A DNA stretch of 9,294 bases from Trebonia sp. (GTDB taxonomy: Bacteria; Actinomycetota; Actinomycetes; Streptosporangiales; Streptosporangiaceae): positions 1 to 9,294 of the forward strand of contig JASHPP010000832.1 in assembly GCA_030038035.1 (NCBI GenBank). Direction: 5' to 3'. Below are positions 1 to 6,141 of this stretch, in pieces. The position numbers and the translations under genes were made by a program. The notes beneath the pieces were generated by a model. It searched no databases. It worked only from the letters and a program-made list of their open reading frames with translations, and had not been told where the DNA came from. Numbering within the stretch: position 1 is the stretch's first letter; each line of letters opens with the position of its first letter.

Positions 1-2338
1 CGGGCGCCAGCGCCCCGGCGACGGCGATGACAAGCGCCGCCAGGGACAGCAGCGCGAGCCGCGCCGGCGGGAACACCTGGGCGAAGCTGGCCGGCACGCC
101 GGTGTGCGCGGTGGCCGCCATCGCGCCGACGGTCGCGGCGTTCAGGGCGACCGCGGCCGGGGCCGCGATCACCGCCGCCAGCACCGCGGGCGCGATGACC
201 CAGCAGGTCACCATCGTGAGCACCTGGCCGGGGCGCATGCCGAGGGCCTTGAAGATGCCGAGGTCGTGCACGCGGTCCCTGGTGGTCATCAGGACCGTGT
301 TGAGCACCCCGAGGCCCGCGGCGACCGCGACCATCAGCGCGAGCAGGCCGAGCAGGCCGATCGCGACCGGATAGAAGTCGCCGATGTCAGGGGCGGTCGC
401 CGCCCACGGGCTCTGGCTGCCGAGCGCCCGGTCCACCGCCTGCATGTAGCCGCCGGGGCTCGTGCCCGGCCGCAGCCCCACGTCGTACTGCTGCAGGTCC
501 TCGCCGTTGGCGATGCCGGGCAGGGTCCGCGCGCCGGCGAACAGCTGGGGGTTGCCTGACGGCTGGAAAACCTCGCCGACGATGCGCACGACCGCCTGCG
601 CGGTGCCCGTGCTGACGGTCGCGGTGTCGCCGACGGCCAGGCCGCTCGCGTCCAGGAACGTGGTGTTGACGTCGACCTCGCCTGGCGCGTCGTACCAGCG
701 GCCGGCGATGACGCCGTACCCGGTCCAGGAGGCGTCGCCGCCGAATACGTTCGCGAACACGTTCTGCGTGATCCCCGCGACCTTGACTGGCGCGCCGTAC
801 ACCGCGACCTCGTGCAGCGTGCCCGGCTGGGCGGCGAGCGCGGCCGTCACCGCGGCGTCCTGGGCAGCGGTGGGAAACGGCGGCGGGCCGCTTCCCGGCC
901 CGGCCTGCGCGGCGCCCGGGCCGAGCTGCTGGATTTGCACAGGGACCGTGGCGGACAGCGCCTGGCTGGCCGCCGCCCGGTTCAGCGAGGAGTTCAGCCC
1001 GACCGCGAAGATCACGGCGGTGGCGCCGAACGCGATCGCGGCCAGCGTCACCATCGTGCGCGCGGGCCTGGCGAACGGCGCCGCGAGGCCGAGGCCGGCC
1101 GGGCGCGGCAGGCCCAGCCGGGCGGCGAGCCGGTGCGCGGCGTACCCGCGGCCCGTCCTGGGCGCGCGGCCCGCGGCGATCGCCGTCGCGGCCGGCAGCC
1201 GGCCCGCGCGCAGCGCGGGGCCGAACGCGGCGAGCATGGTCAGCGCGAGCATCCCGGCCGGCGCGGCGACCGACGCCCACGGCGGAACCTGCTGGCTGCC
1301 GACGCCGTAGGCGCCGGCCGAGTCCGCCAGCACGGGGATCGCGAGCACGTTGCCCGCCGTGACGCCCGCCAGGCACCCGCACAGGGCAGGCCAGCCGATC
1401 CGGCTCAGGTACACGGCCACGACCTGAGCCGGGCTCAGGCCGACGCTCTTCAGCACGCCGATCCTGTGATACCCGGCGACCACCGCGCCGCTGACCACGT
1501 TACCGGCGATGAGCACCGCCATCACGAGGCCGATCAGCGCGAACGCGACCACGAACGGCTCCATGATCGCCGCGTTTCCCTCGGCGGCGGCCTGCGCGGC
1601 GAGCCAGGAGCCGGCCCCGGCGACGGCTCCGGCGGGCAGCGCCCTGGTGATCTCGGCTATGTCGGCGCGGACCTGCGGGTAGCCGCCCGCGCTGGCGAAG
1701 GAGTACAGCAGCTGCTCGCTCGCGGGCACGCCGGGCGCTCGCAGCGCGGCGATCTCGCCGGGGGTGACCCAGCCGTCGGCGGTGCTCGTGACCGAGTTGG
1801 CGAAGCCGACCACGACCAGGGACGGCGTTCCCGGCACTCCGGTGACGGACAGCGTCGTGCCCAGCGGCGTGCCGCCCGGGGCGCCGGACCTGCCGCGCAC
1901 GCTCCGCCCGCCGAAGGCGTCGAGCACCACCTGGCCCGGGCCGTCCGGCCAGTGCCCGGCGTACAGCACCAGGTCGTCGACCGGACCGCCAGGGGAGGCA
2001 CGCCCGGCGAGGGTGAGCTGCCCGGACGGCTGTCCGCCTGCGCTGACGCTGACCGTGGCCTGCGCGAACGGCCCGGCCGTCGCGATGACCCCTGGCAGGG
2101 CGCGGGTGCGCGCCAGGTCCGCGGGACTGGCGCGCACCGCGCTCACGGTGACGGCGACGTCCGCCCCGTGCTGGGCGGCGAACGCCCGCTGGAACGGGCC
2201 GTTGCTGACCGCGAGCAGCGCGAGGCCGAGCGTGGCCGAGGCGGTGGAGACGGCAAGGACCGCGCCGATGACGACCGACTGCACCGTGTGCCGTCGCATG
2301 CCGCCCGCGGCGGTCCTGACCGCGCCTGACCCGCTCAC
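1..2338 (-). CDS. FtsX/MacB-type ABC transporter permease, C-terminus cut by window edge
   Basis: This is the membrane subunit of an ABC exporter and partner of the overlapping ATPase gene. The minus-strand frame stays open from GTG 2338 to the window edge (779 codons), so only a short C-terminal tail is missing. Layout by approximate residue: TM1 20-44; extracytoplasmic domain 45-258 (MacB_PCD-like position); TMs at 260-286, 304-336 and 350-372 with the FtsX-type cytoplasmic motif GVLKSVGLSPAQ near 292-303; TM 425-445; second extracytoplasmic domain 448-650; TMs at 655-680, 706-735 and 760-779 with a second copy of the motif, GIFKALGMRPGQ, near 692. It is therefore a duplicated FtsX architecture with about eight TMs. 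The GTG start overlaps the ATPase stop as GTGA, implying translational coupling; ATG 2299 is an alternative start. Substrate is unknown: lipid, lipoprotein or antimicrobial peptide are all possible for this superfamily. Confidence 0.9.
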   Translation of the reverse strand, partial: MSGSGAVRTAAGGMRRHTVQSVVIGAVLAVSTASATLGLALLAVSNGPFQRAFAAQHGADVAVTVSAVRASPADLARTRALPGVIATAGPFAQATVSVSAGGQPSGQLTLAGRASPGGPVDDLVLYAGHWPDGPGQVVLDAFGGRSVRGRSGAPGGTPLGTTLSVTGVPGTPSLVVVGFANSVTSTADGWVTPGEIAALRAPGVPASEQLLYSFASAGGYPQVRADIAEITRALPAGAVAGAGSWLAAQAAAEGNAAIMEPFVVAFALIGLVMAVLIAGNVVSGAVVAGYHRIGVLKSVGLSPAQVVAVYLSRIGWPALCGCLAGVTAGNVLAIPVLADSAGAYGVGSQQVPPWASVAAPAGMLALTMLAAFGPALRAGRLPAATAIAAGRAPRTGRGYAAHRLAARLGLPRPAGLGLAAPFARPARTMVTLAAIAFGATAVIFAVGLNSSLNRAAASQALSATVPVQIQQLGPGAAQAGPGSGPPPFPTAAQDAAVTAALAAQPGTLHEVAVYGAPVKVAGITQNVFANVFGGDASWTGYGVIAGRWYDAPGEVDVNTTFLDASGLAVGDTATVSTGTAQAVVRIVGEVFQPSGNPQLFAGARTLPGIANGEDLQQYDVGLRPGTSPGGYMQAVDRALGSQSPWAATAPDIGDFYPVAIGLLGLLALMVAVAAGLGVLNTVLMTTRDRVHDLGIFKALGMRPGQVLTMVTCWVIAPAVLAAVIAAPAAVALNAATVGAMAATAHTGVPASFAQVFPPARLALLSLAALVIAVAGALAP

Positions 2339-3054
2339 GCCTGCACCGCCGCGCCCGCCGCCACGACCCGGCCGTCAGCAAGCCGCACGGTGCGGGCGGC
2401 GTACCGGCGGGCCAGGGCCGGGTCGTGGGTGACAAGGACCAGCGTCTGCCCGGCGGCGTTGAGCCCGCGAAGCAGCCGGCCGATCTCCTGGCCGGCGGCG
2501 CTGTCCAGCGCCCCGGTCGGCTCGTCGGCGAGCAGCAGTTCCGGGGAGTTCACCAGCGCCCGCGCGATCGCCACCCGCTGCCGCTGCCCGCCGGACAGCC
2601 GCGCCGGGTACGCGTCGCGGTGCCGCGCGATGCCCACCAGGTCGAGCAGCTCGCCCGCCCGCGCCCGCGCCTGCCGCCGGGAGGCCCCGGCGAGCTGGGC
2701 GGGCAGCAGCACGTTGTCCTCGACGGTGAGGTCGTCGAGCAGGTTGAAGAACTGGAAGATGATCCCGACGTGGCGGGCGCGGAACCTGGCCAGCGCCCCC
2801 TCGCCGAGCGCGTCGATCCGCCGCCCGGCCACGGCGACCGTGCCCGCGGTGGGCCTGTCCAGCCCCGCGACCAGGTTGAGCAGCGTGGACTTCCCGCTGC
2901 CGGACGGGCCCATGACGGCCACGACCTCCCCGGCCGTCACGCTCATGCTGACGTCGGCGAGCGCTGGCGGCGCGCCGGCCTGGTAGGTCTTGGTCACCCC
3001 GGCCAGCCGGATCAGGTCGTCCGGCGCGCCGGCCATGCTGTGCTGTCTCATCAT
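2335..3054 (-). CDS. ABC transporter ATP-binding protein (MacB/LolD type)
   Basis: This cytoplasmic ATPase energises the FtsX-type permease encoded directly downstream. With ATG 3054 it is 239 residues, a normal length for the family. All nucleotide-binding motifs are intact: Walker A GPSGSGKST at 49-57, Q-loop Gln101 in FQFFNLL, signature LSGGQ at 153-157, Walker B LLLADEPT at 173-180 with catalytic Glu178, and H-loop His210. The GTGA overlap with the permease (2335-2338) marks a two-gene operon. Start choice is uncertain: ATG 3054, 3051 and 3036 are all in frame and none has a clear Shine-Dalgarno sequence. The same frame stays open antisense through the kinase gene to about 4338, but ABC homology begins only at about 3036. 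The gene is divergent from the histidine kinase, suggesting that the kinase or its partner regulator may control it (inference). Confidence 0.95.
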   Translation of the reverse strand: MMRQHSMAGAPDDLIRLAGVTKTYQAGAPPALADVSMSVTAGEVVAVMGPSGSGKSTLLNLVAGLDRPTAGTVAVAGRRIDALGEGALARFRARHVGIIFQFFNLLDDLTVEDNVLLPAQLAGASRRQARARAGELLDLVGIARHRDAYPARLSGGQRQRVAIARALVNSPELLLADEPTGALDSAAGQEIGRLLRGLNAAGQTLVLVTHDPALARRYAARTVRLADGRVVAAGAAVQA

Positions 3055-3124
3055 GATCGAGAGGATGGCGCGGCGGACAGCCGCGCGCACTGGCCCGGCG
3101 TCCACAATTCGGGGTGCAGCCAGC

Positions 3125-3142
3125 TTCACCCCTGGCGGTGAA
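3125..3142. promoter_or_regulatory. Inverted repeat TTCACC-N6-GGTGAA between divergent genes, possible operator
   Basis: Perfect 6-base arms flank a 6-base spacer in the 135-base gap between the divergent ABC ATPase and histidine kinase genes. Its centre lies about 56 bases upstream of the kinase ATG at 3190, a plausible site for a dimeric regulator. A 6-base arm can arise by chance in a gap this size, so the operator role is tentative. Confidence 0.3.
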
Positions 3143-3176
3143 CCCCGCCGGATGGGCAGGCAACGTCCCTGGCGCA

Positions 3177-3182
3177 TACCGT
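3177..3182 (+). promoter_or_regulatory. Candidate -10 element TACCGT for a leaderless kinase transcript
   Basis: TACCGT fits the TANNNT -10 pattern. Seven bases separate it from the A of ATG 3190, the spacing expected if transcription starts at the start codon. No good -35 hexamer is visible 16-18 bases upstream, and no Shine-Dalgarno sequence precedes either GTG 3181 or ATG 3190, which fits leaderless initiation but does not prove it. Confidence 0.25.
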
Positions 3183-3189
3183 GTACGTC

Positions 3190-4500
3190 ATGGCCACCCT
3201 GGTCGCGCAGCACGACGCCCCCGACGCCCGCGTCCCGCGGCACCGCCGCGTCCCGTGGTCGCGGCGTGCCTGGGCCGAGGCCGTCTACCTGGCCGGAGGG
3301 ATACCGGCCCAGCTCGCCGTGCCGCTGATCGCGGCGGCGGTGTACTGCACGGTGCACCCGGCGACGGCGCCGATGGTGCTGCTGGTCCTGGTGCTCGCGG
3401 TGCTGGCCGTCCCGCTGCTCACCCCGGTCCATCGCCACCGGCTGCGAGTCACCGCCGCAGTGGTCATACCGCCGCAGCCGGGCATCGAACGCCCGCTGGG
3501 CGTGCCGGGGATCGTCGCGGCGGCCCGCTCGCCGGCGACCTGGCGCCAGCTCGGCTACCACCTGCTCGCCGGCCCGGCGCTGGCCCTGGCCGCGGCCGCC
3601 GCCATCGCGATGTGGGTGGCGGGCATCGTGTACGCGCTCGTGTATACGTACGCGTACACCCTGCCCGCGGGGACTTTGCTGCAGCGCGGGCAGTCCGCGC
3701 CCCTGGCCGCGCATTTCCCGCTGCCCGGCGCACCGGCCGACGTGTACCTGACCGTCGCGGGGATCGGGCTGCTGCTCGCCGCGCCGTGGGTCACCGCCGG
3801 GGTGCGGGCGCTCGACGTCAGCGCCGCCCGGGCGCTGCTCGGCCCGAGCCGCGCCGAGCAGCTGGCGCACCGGGTGGAGCACCTGACCCAGACCCGGGCC
3901 GGCGTGGTCGACGCGGCCGACGCCGAACGGCGCCGCCTGGAGCGCGACCTGCACGACGGCACGCAGCAGCGGCTGGTCTCCCTGGCCATGAACCTGGGCA
4001 TGGCCAGGGCCCGGGCCGCGACCGCCGATGAGGCGCGGCAGGCCATCGCGGCTGCCCACGAGGAGGCCAAGGCCGCCCTCGCCGAGCTGCGGGACCTGAT
4101 CCGCGGCCTGCACCCCGCGGTACTTGAGGACCGCGGCCTCGACGCGGCGCTGTCCGGCGTGGTGGCGCGGATGCCGATCCCGGTCCGGCTGACCGTGGAC
4201 CTGCAGTCCCGCCGCCCGCCGCCGGTGATCGAGGCGGTCGCCTACTTCGTGGTGTCCGAGGGCCTGGCCAACATCGCCAAGCACGCCCAGGCCAGCCAGG
4301 CGCAGGTGGTCGTGCAGCGCGCCGGCGACCGGCTGCACGTCATCATCAGCGACGACGGCGTCGGCGGCGCCGACCCGGCCCGCGGCACCGGCCTGGCCGG
4401 GCTGGCCCGGCGCGCCTCCTCGGTCGACGGGACCTTCGAGATCGACAGCCCGCCGGGCGGGCCGACCCTGCTCACCGTGGACCTGCCGTGTACCCGGTGA
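3190..4500 (+). CDS. Sensor histidine kinase, NarL/LiaS (HisKA_3) type with four-TM sensor
   Basis: This is a membrane histidine kinase that autophosphorylates and passes phosphate to a LuxR/NarL-type response regulator. Numbering is from ATG 3190 (436 residues). About four TM segments lie near 32-55, 60-80, 123-158 and 185-208, resembling the actinobacterial 'putative sensor' module. The HisKA_3 dimerisation segment contains RRLERDLHDGTQQR with phospho-acceptor His255. The HATPase_c domain follows, with N-box Asn361 (ANIAKHA), G1 box DDGVGG at 388-393 and G2 box GTGLAGL at 399-405. GTG 3181 is an alternative start three codons upstream. Kinases of this class usually sit beside their response regulator; here the 3' end overlaps by GTGA a DUF4097-like gene instead, and no regulator gene is in the window. 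A tyrosine-rich stretch (YALVYTYAY) lies at the end of the third TM region. The fold assignment is certain; the signal sensed is unknown. Confidence 0.93.
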   Translation: MATLVAQHDAPDARVPRHRRVPWSRRAWAEAVYLAGGIPAQLAVPLIAAAVYCTVHPATAPMVLLVLVLAVLAVPLLTPVHRHRLRVTAAVVIPPQPGIERPLGVPGIVAAARSPATWRQLGYHLLAGPALALAAAAAIAMWVAGIVYALVYTYAYTLPAGTLLQRGQSAPLAAHFPLPGAPADVYLTVAGIGLLLAAPWVTAGVRALDVSAARALLGPSRAEQLAHRVEHLTQTRAGVVDAADAERRRLERDLHDGTQQRLVSLAMNLGMARARAATADEARQAIAAAHEEAKAALAELRDLIRGLHPAVLEDRGLDAALSGVVARMPIPVRLTVDLQSRRPPPVIEAVAYFVVSEGLANIAKHAQASQAQVVVQRAGDRLHVIISDDGVGGADPARGTGLAGLARRASSVDGTFEIDSPPGGPTLLTVDLPCTR

Positions 4501-5258
4501 CCGCGGGCGGCCGCGATCCCGGCCGCCCGCTGCCGGGCCGGTGGATCTGGGGCCTGTCCGGGCTGCTGGTCATCGCGGCGATCGCGATCCCCTGTGCCGC
4601 CTTCATCACCAGCGCGTGGACTCGGGTGCCCGTGACGCTGACCGCCGTCCCGAGCCCGGTGATCACCGTGCCGCAGCCGGTGACCAGCGTGGACGTGCAA
4701 AGCTACGGCCTGCCGGTGCAGGTCACCGTCGGGCAGGTAGCCAGCGTCCAGGTCAGCGAGCAGATCGCGTACAACGCGCAGGACGGCGGGCCGCCCGCGG
4801 TGCGGCACTCGGTTGCCGGCGGCGTCCTCACGCTGGACGCCCCGTCGTGCGCGATCTCCAGCTGCGAGGTCGGCTTCACCGTCACCGTGCCGCCGCCGGG
4901 TGACGTCACCGCCACCGTGGCAACCGAGGGCGGCGGGGTCCTCGTCTCCGGGATCGCCGGGGCGATCATCAACTCCGGCGGCGGAGCGGTGAACGCCACG
5001 GGAATCCACGGCCCGCTGAGCGTGACCACCGACGGCGGCGCGGCGCGGCTGGTGTTCGCCGCCCCGCCGCGGGCGGTGACGGTCAGCACCGACGGCGGCC
5101 CCGCGCTGATAACCCTGCCAGGCGGCCCGTACGCGGTGACCGCGGACAGCGGCGGCGGATACCGGCTGATCGGGGTCGCCACCGACCCCGCGGCGCCCCG
5201 CACGATCGACGTGAACAGCGGCGGCGGGCCGCTGCAGATCGAGCCGGCGGCGGGCTGA
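4497..5258 (+). CDS. Membrane-anchored DUF4097-like beta-repeat protein (LiaG-like)
   Basis: This is probably an envelope protein facing the outside, anchored by one N-terminal TM (about residues 16-39 of 253). The remainder is beta-rich and threonine/valine/glycine-rich. Its C-terminal half repeats a turn motif about every 16-23 residues: EGGG 144, NSGGG 160, TDGG 178, TDGG 198, DSGGG 217 and NSGGG 240. This pattern is typical of the DUF4097/DUF2807 'putative adhesin' beta-solenoid families. Cys118 and Cys123 could form a disulfide outside the cell. GTG 4497 overlaps the kinase stop as GTGA, so the two are probably translated together; GTG 4488 is an in-frame alternative. From established knowledge, Bacillus Lia envelope-stress operons pair a related kinase with a DUF4097 protein (LiaG). 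That suggests an accessory role in sensing or responding to envelope stress here, but this is inference. Confidence 0.75.
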   Translation: MTAGGRDPGRPLPGRWIWGLSGLLVIAAIAIPCAAFITSAWTRVPVTLTAVPSPVITVPQPVTSVDVQSYGLPVQVTVGQVASVQVSEQIAYNAQDGGPPAVRHSVAGGVLTLDAPSCAISSCEVGFTVTVPPPGDVTATVATEGGGVLVSGIAGAIINSGGGAVNATGIHGPLSVTTDGGAARLVFAAPPRAVTVSTDGGPALITLPGGPYAVTADSGGGYRLIGVATDPAAPRTIDVNSGGGPLQIEPAAG

Positions 5259-5269
5259 CGGCGCGGGGG

Positions 5270-5611
5270 CTAGCGCATGCTCTCGGTGCCGGTGGTCACC
5301 CGGACCCCGTGGGCCTCGAGCTCGGCCCGCACGGCTTCCGGGTCGTCCGGGGTGATCACGGGCCTGACCGACGCGTCCAGGTAGATGACGAGGGCGGTGT
5401 TCTTCCTGGGACGGCGCGGATCGTAGTTGAACCAGTGCACGAAGTCCCCGCTGCCGTGGATGCGCCACCTGGCCGTGAAGCCGAGCGGCGACACCCGGCG
5501 GACCTCCCGGATGTCGGAGTACCTGATGCGCTTGGCGCCGTACAGATAGTAGTGACGGATGAGGAGCCCGTCGTCGGTGCACGCCACCCGTCCATCGTCA
5601 TATCCCGCCAC
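5270..5611 (-). CDS. Small PH-like hypothetical protein
   Basis: The product has 113 residues from GTG 5611. It has no signal peptide or TM, and is rich in aromatic and basic residues with alternating beta-like patterns (LLIRHYYLYGAKRIRYSDI, then IHGSGDFVHWFNYDP, then ALVIYLDASVRPVITPDDP). The pattern resembles short bacterial PH-domain proteins annotated as hypothetical in actinobacteria; no enzymatic motif is visible. The frame is open upstream to GTG 5671. I prefer 5611 because GGGA lies about 6 bases upstream and a TACGAT -10-like box lies inside the longer version (5628-5633). The stop is TAG, 11 bases from the convergent stop of the DUF4097-like gene, with no evident terminator between them. 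Function unknown; the PH-like call rests on remembered family appearance, not a search. Confidence 0.7.
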   Translation of the reverse strand: MAGYDDGRVACTDDGLLIRHYYLYGAKRIRYSDIREVRRVSPLGFTARWRIHGSGDFVHWFNYDPRRPRKNTALVIYLDASVRPVITPDDPEAVRAELEAHGVRVTTGTESMR

Positions 5612-5627
5612 GGTTTCCCAGGCTAGT

Positions 5628-5633
5628 ATCGTA
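5628..5633 (-). promoter_or_regulatory. Candidate -10 element TACGAT for the PH-like gene
   Basis: TACGAT on the minus strand matches TANNNT and lies 16 bases upstream of GTG 5611, in a locally less GC-rich patch. The best -35 at 17-base spacing is CTGTTC (5656-5651), a poor match. If real, it rules out starts at 5663-5671. Confidence 0.35.
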
Positions 5634-5706
5634 TGCGCCCATTTCGGCCCGAACAGCGGCACCACCAGCACCTGACAGCGCTCCGTTCACCCGCGTCCTC
5701 GGCCAC

Positions 5707-5722
5707 GCCCGCGGGCACTGCG
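5707..5722 (+). repeat. 16-base direct repeat, copy 1
   Basis: GCCCGCGGGCACTGCG occurs here and identically at 6027-6042, about 320 bases apart. Its first 10 bases are a perfect palindrome, so the two copies can also be read as inverted ends (see the findings). Confidence 0.8.
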
Positions 5723-5730
5723 GCCCGCAT

Positions 5731-5753
5731 TGGCGCTGGGGCCTCCAGCGCCA
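5731..5753. repeat. Perfect 9-base hairpin, 5-base loop
   Basis: TGGCGCTGG (5731-5739) pairs perfectly with CCAGCGCCA (5745-5753) around loop GGCCT. It is a very stable stem but has no following T-run on either strand. Possible roles are a factor-dependent or U-tract-less terminator, or part of a mobile-element end. Confidence 0.75.
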
Positions 5754-5761
5754 GCCCTGTT

Positions 5762-5779
5762 GGTGGCGGGGCCCCCACC
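5762..5779. repeat. Near-palindrome related to 5996-6009
   Basis: GGTGGCGGGGCCCCCACC is close to self-complementary and shares its core with the perfect palindrome GGTGGGGCCCCACC at 5996-6009. The two copies lie inside the two copies of the 16-base repeat, in mirrored order. Confidence 0.6.
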
Positions 5780-5879
5780 TCGAAGACGATGTCGAAGTGA
5801 CCGCAGAACTCATGACCGGCTCACTAGGCCAAGGTCCCACTACCGGCGCCAGCACCCCACGGGAACCAGCCGTCACAGC

Positions 5880-5924
5880 GTGCCGGGCCCGCGCATTGGG
5901 CCAGTTACGCTAACGGCCCGGCAC
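5880..5924. repeat. 10-base inverted repeat enclosing an alternative stem-loop
   Basis: GTGCCGGGCC (5880-5889) is perfectly complementary to GGCCCGGCAC (5915-5924). Inside it, GGGCC-A-GTTA (5898-5907) can pair with TAAC-GGCCC (5911-5919) around a CGC loop, with one bulged A. Both stems use bases 5915-5919, so they are mutually exclusive. Confidence 0.65.
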
Positions 5925-5952
5925 TACTGGGTCAGGTGCGCCAACGGCCCAG
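5895..5952 (+). repeat. Degenerate tandem repeat, two units, 31-base period
   Basis: The 27 bases from 5895 and the 27 bases from 5926 align without gaps with about 20 matches, including the shared block AACGGCCC. Only two units are visible. Confidence 0.5.
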
Positions 5953-5995
5953 TTCCTGTCGGCGAGCCGACCGCCCGTCGGCGGCAGGCGCGCAT

Positions 5996-6009
5996 GGTGG
6001 GGCCCCACC
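5996..6009. repeat. Perfect 14-base palindrome
   Basis: GGTGGGGCCCCACC is fully self-complementary. It lies just inside the second copy of the 16-base repeat and is the counterpart of the near-palindrome at 5762-5779. Confidence 0.75.
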
Positions 6010-6026
6010 GCCAGCAACTTCGCGGT

Positions 6027-6042
6027 GCCCGCGGGCACTGCG
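6027..6042 (+). repeat. 16-base direct repeat, copy 2
   Basis: Identical to 5707-5722. Here the flanking bases extend the palindromic core to 14 bases, GTGCCCGCGGGCAC at 6025-6038. Confidence 0.8.
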
Positions 6043-6141
6043 CGGCGTCCCGGGGGAGTCAGGTGACGGGTGAGACGCCACGGATCGTTTGGAATGATGA
6101 TCCAGGGCAACCGCAAGCGGGCGGAAGCCGGCGAGCGGACC

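Larger units (their letters stand above)
5612..6141. other. 530-base palindrome-rich intergenic region without a convincing gene
   Basis: The region lies between the PH-like gene and the folD-like gene. Open frames here are rich in Arg/Pro/Trp/Cys, lack start signals and resemble no family I know. What it does hold is a high density of dyad symmetry: a 9-base hairpin at 5731, a near-palindrome at 5762-5779, competing stems at 5880-5924, three alternating GTCGGC/GCCGAC arms at 5958-5982, perfect 14-base palindromes at 5996-6009 and 6025-6038, and a 16-base direct repeat at 5707 and 6027. No T-tract follows any stem on either strand, so canonical intrinsic terminators are not supported. It is downstream of the folD-like operon, so some stems could act in 3' end formation. 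Confidence 0.6.

Noticed and set aside
387..1382. Long minus-strand open frame, Arg/Gly/Ala rich
   Set aside because: It is a shadow of the FtsX permease, whose frame runs uninterrupted from 2338 to the window edge with clear TM segments and FtsX motifs.
812..2329. 505-codon plus-strand open frame antisense to the permease
   Set aside because: Composition is dominated by Arg, Gly, Ala, Asp and His with no domain; typical of GC-rich antisense frames.
3055..4338. N-terminal extension of the ABC ATPase frame over the kinase gene (667 codons in all)
   Set aside because: The extension is low-complexity and antisense to a well-supported kinase; ABC homology begins only at about 3036.
4242..5582. 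446-codon minus-strand frame antisense to the kinase, DUF4097-like gene and part of the PH-like gene
   Set aside because: No recognisable domain, and it overlaps three better-supported genes; a GC-bias artefact.
5731..5753. Hairpin considered as an intrinsic terminator
   Set aside because: The stem is strong, but no T-run follows on either strand and it is about 390 bases beyond the folD-like stop; kept only as a hairpin repeat.
5641..5913. Plus-strand open frame ending at TAA 5911-5913, including a less GC-rich stretch (LEDDVEVTAELMTG)
   Set aside because: It looks somewhat protein-like but has no start codon with a ribosome-binding site before the last third; codon third positions lack the local GC bias and nothing is recognisable. 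It could be a decayed gene remnant, but that cannot be shown.
5910..6116. 68-codon minus-strand frame just downstream of the folD-like gene
   Set aside because: TTG start, no Shine-Dalgarno, no recognisable features, overlaps the palindromic region.
5600..6141. CRISPR array or tRNA in the repeat-rich gap
   Set aside because: No set of three or more evenly spaced identical repeats, and no cloverleaf with a T-loop or CCA-like end could be found.
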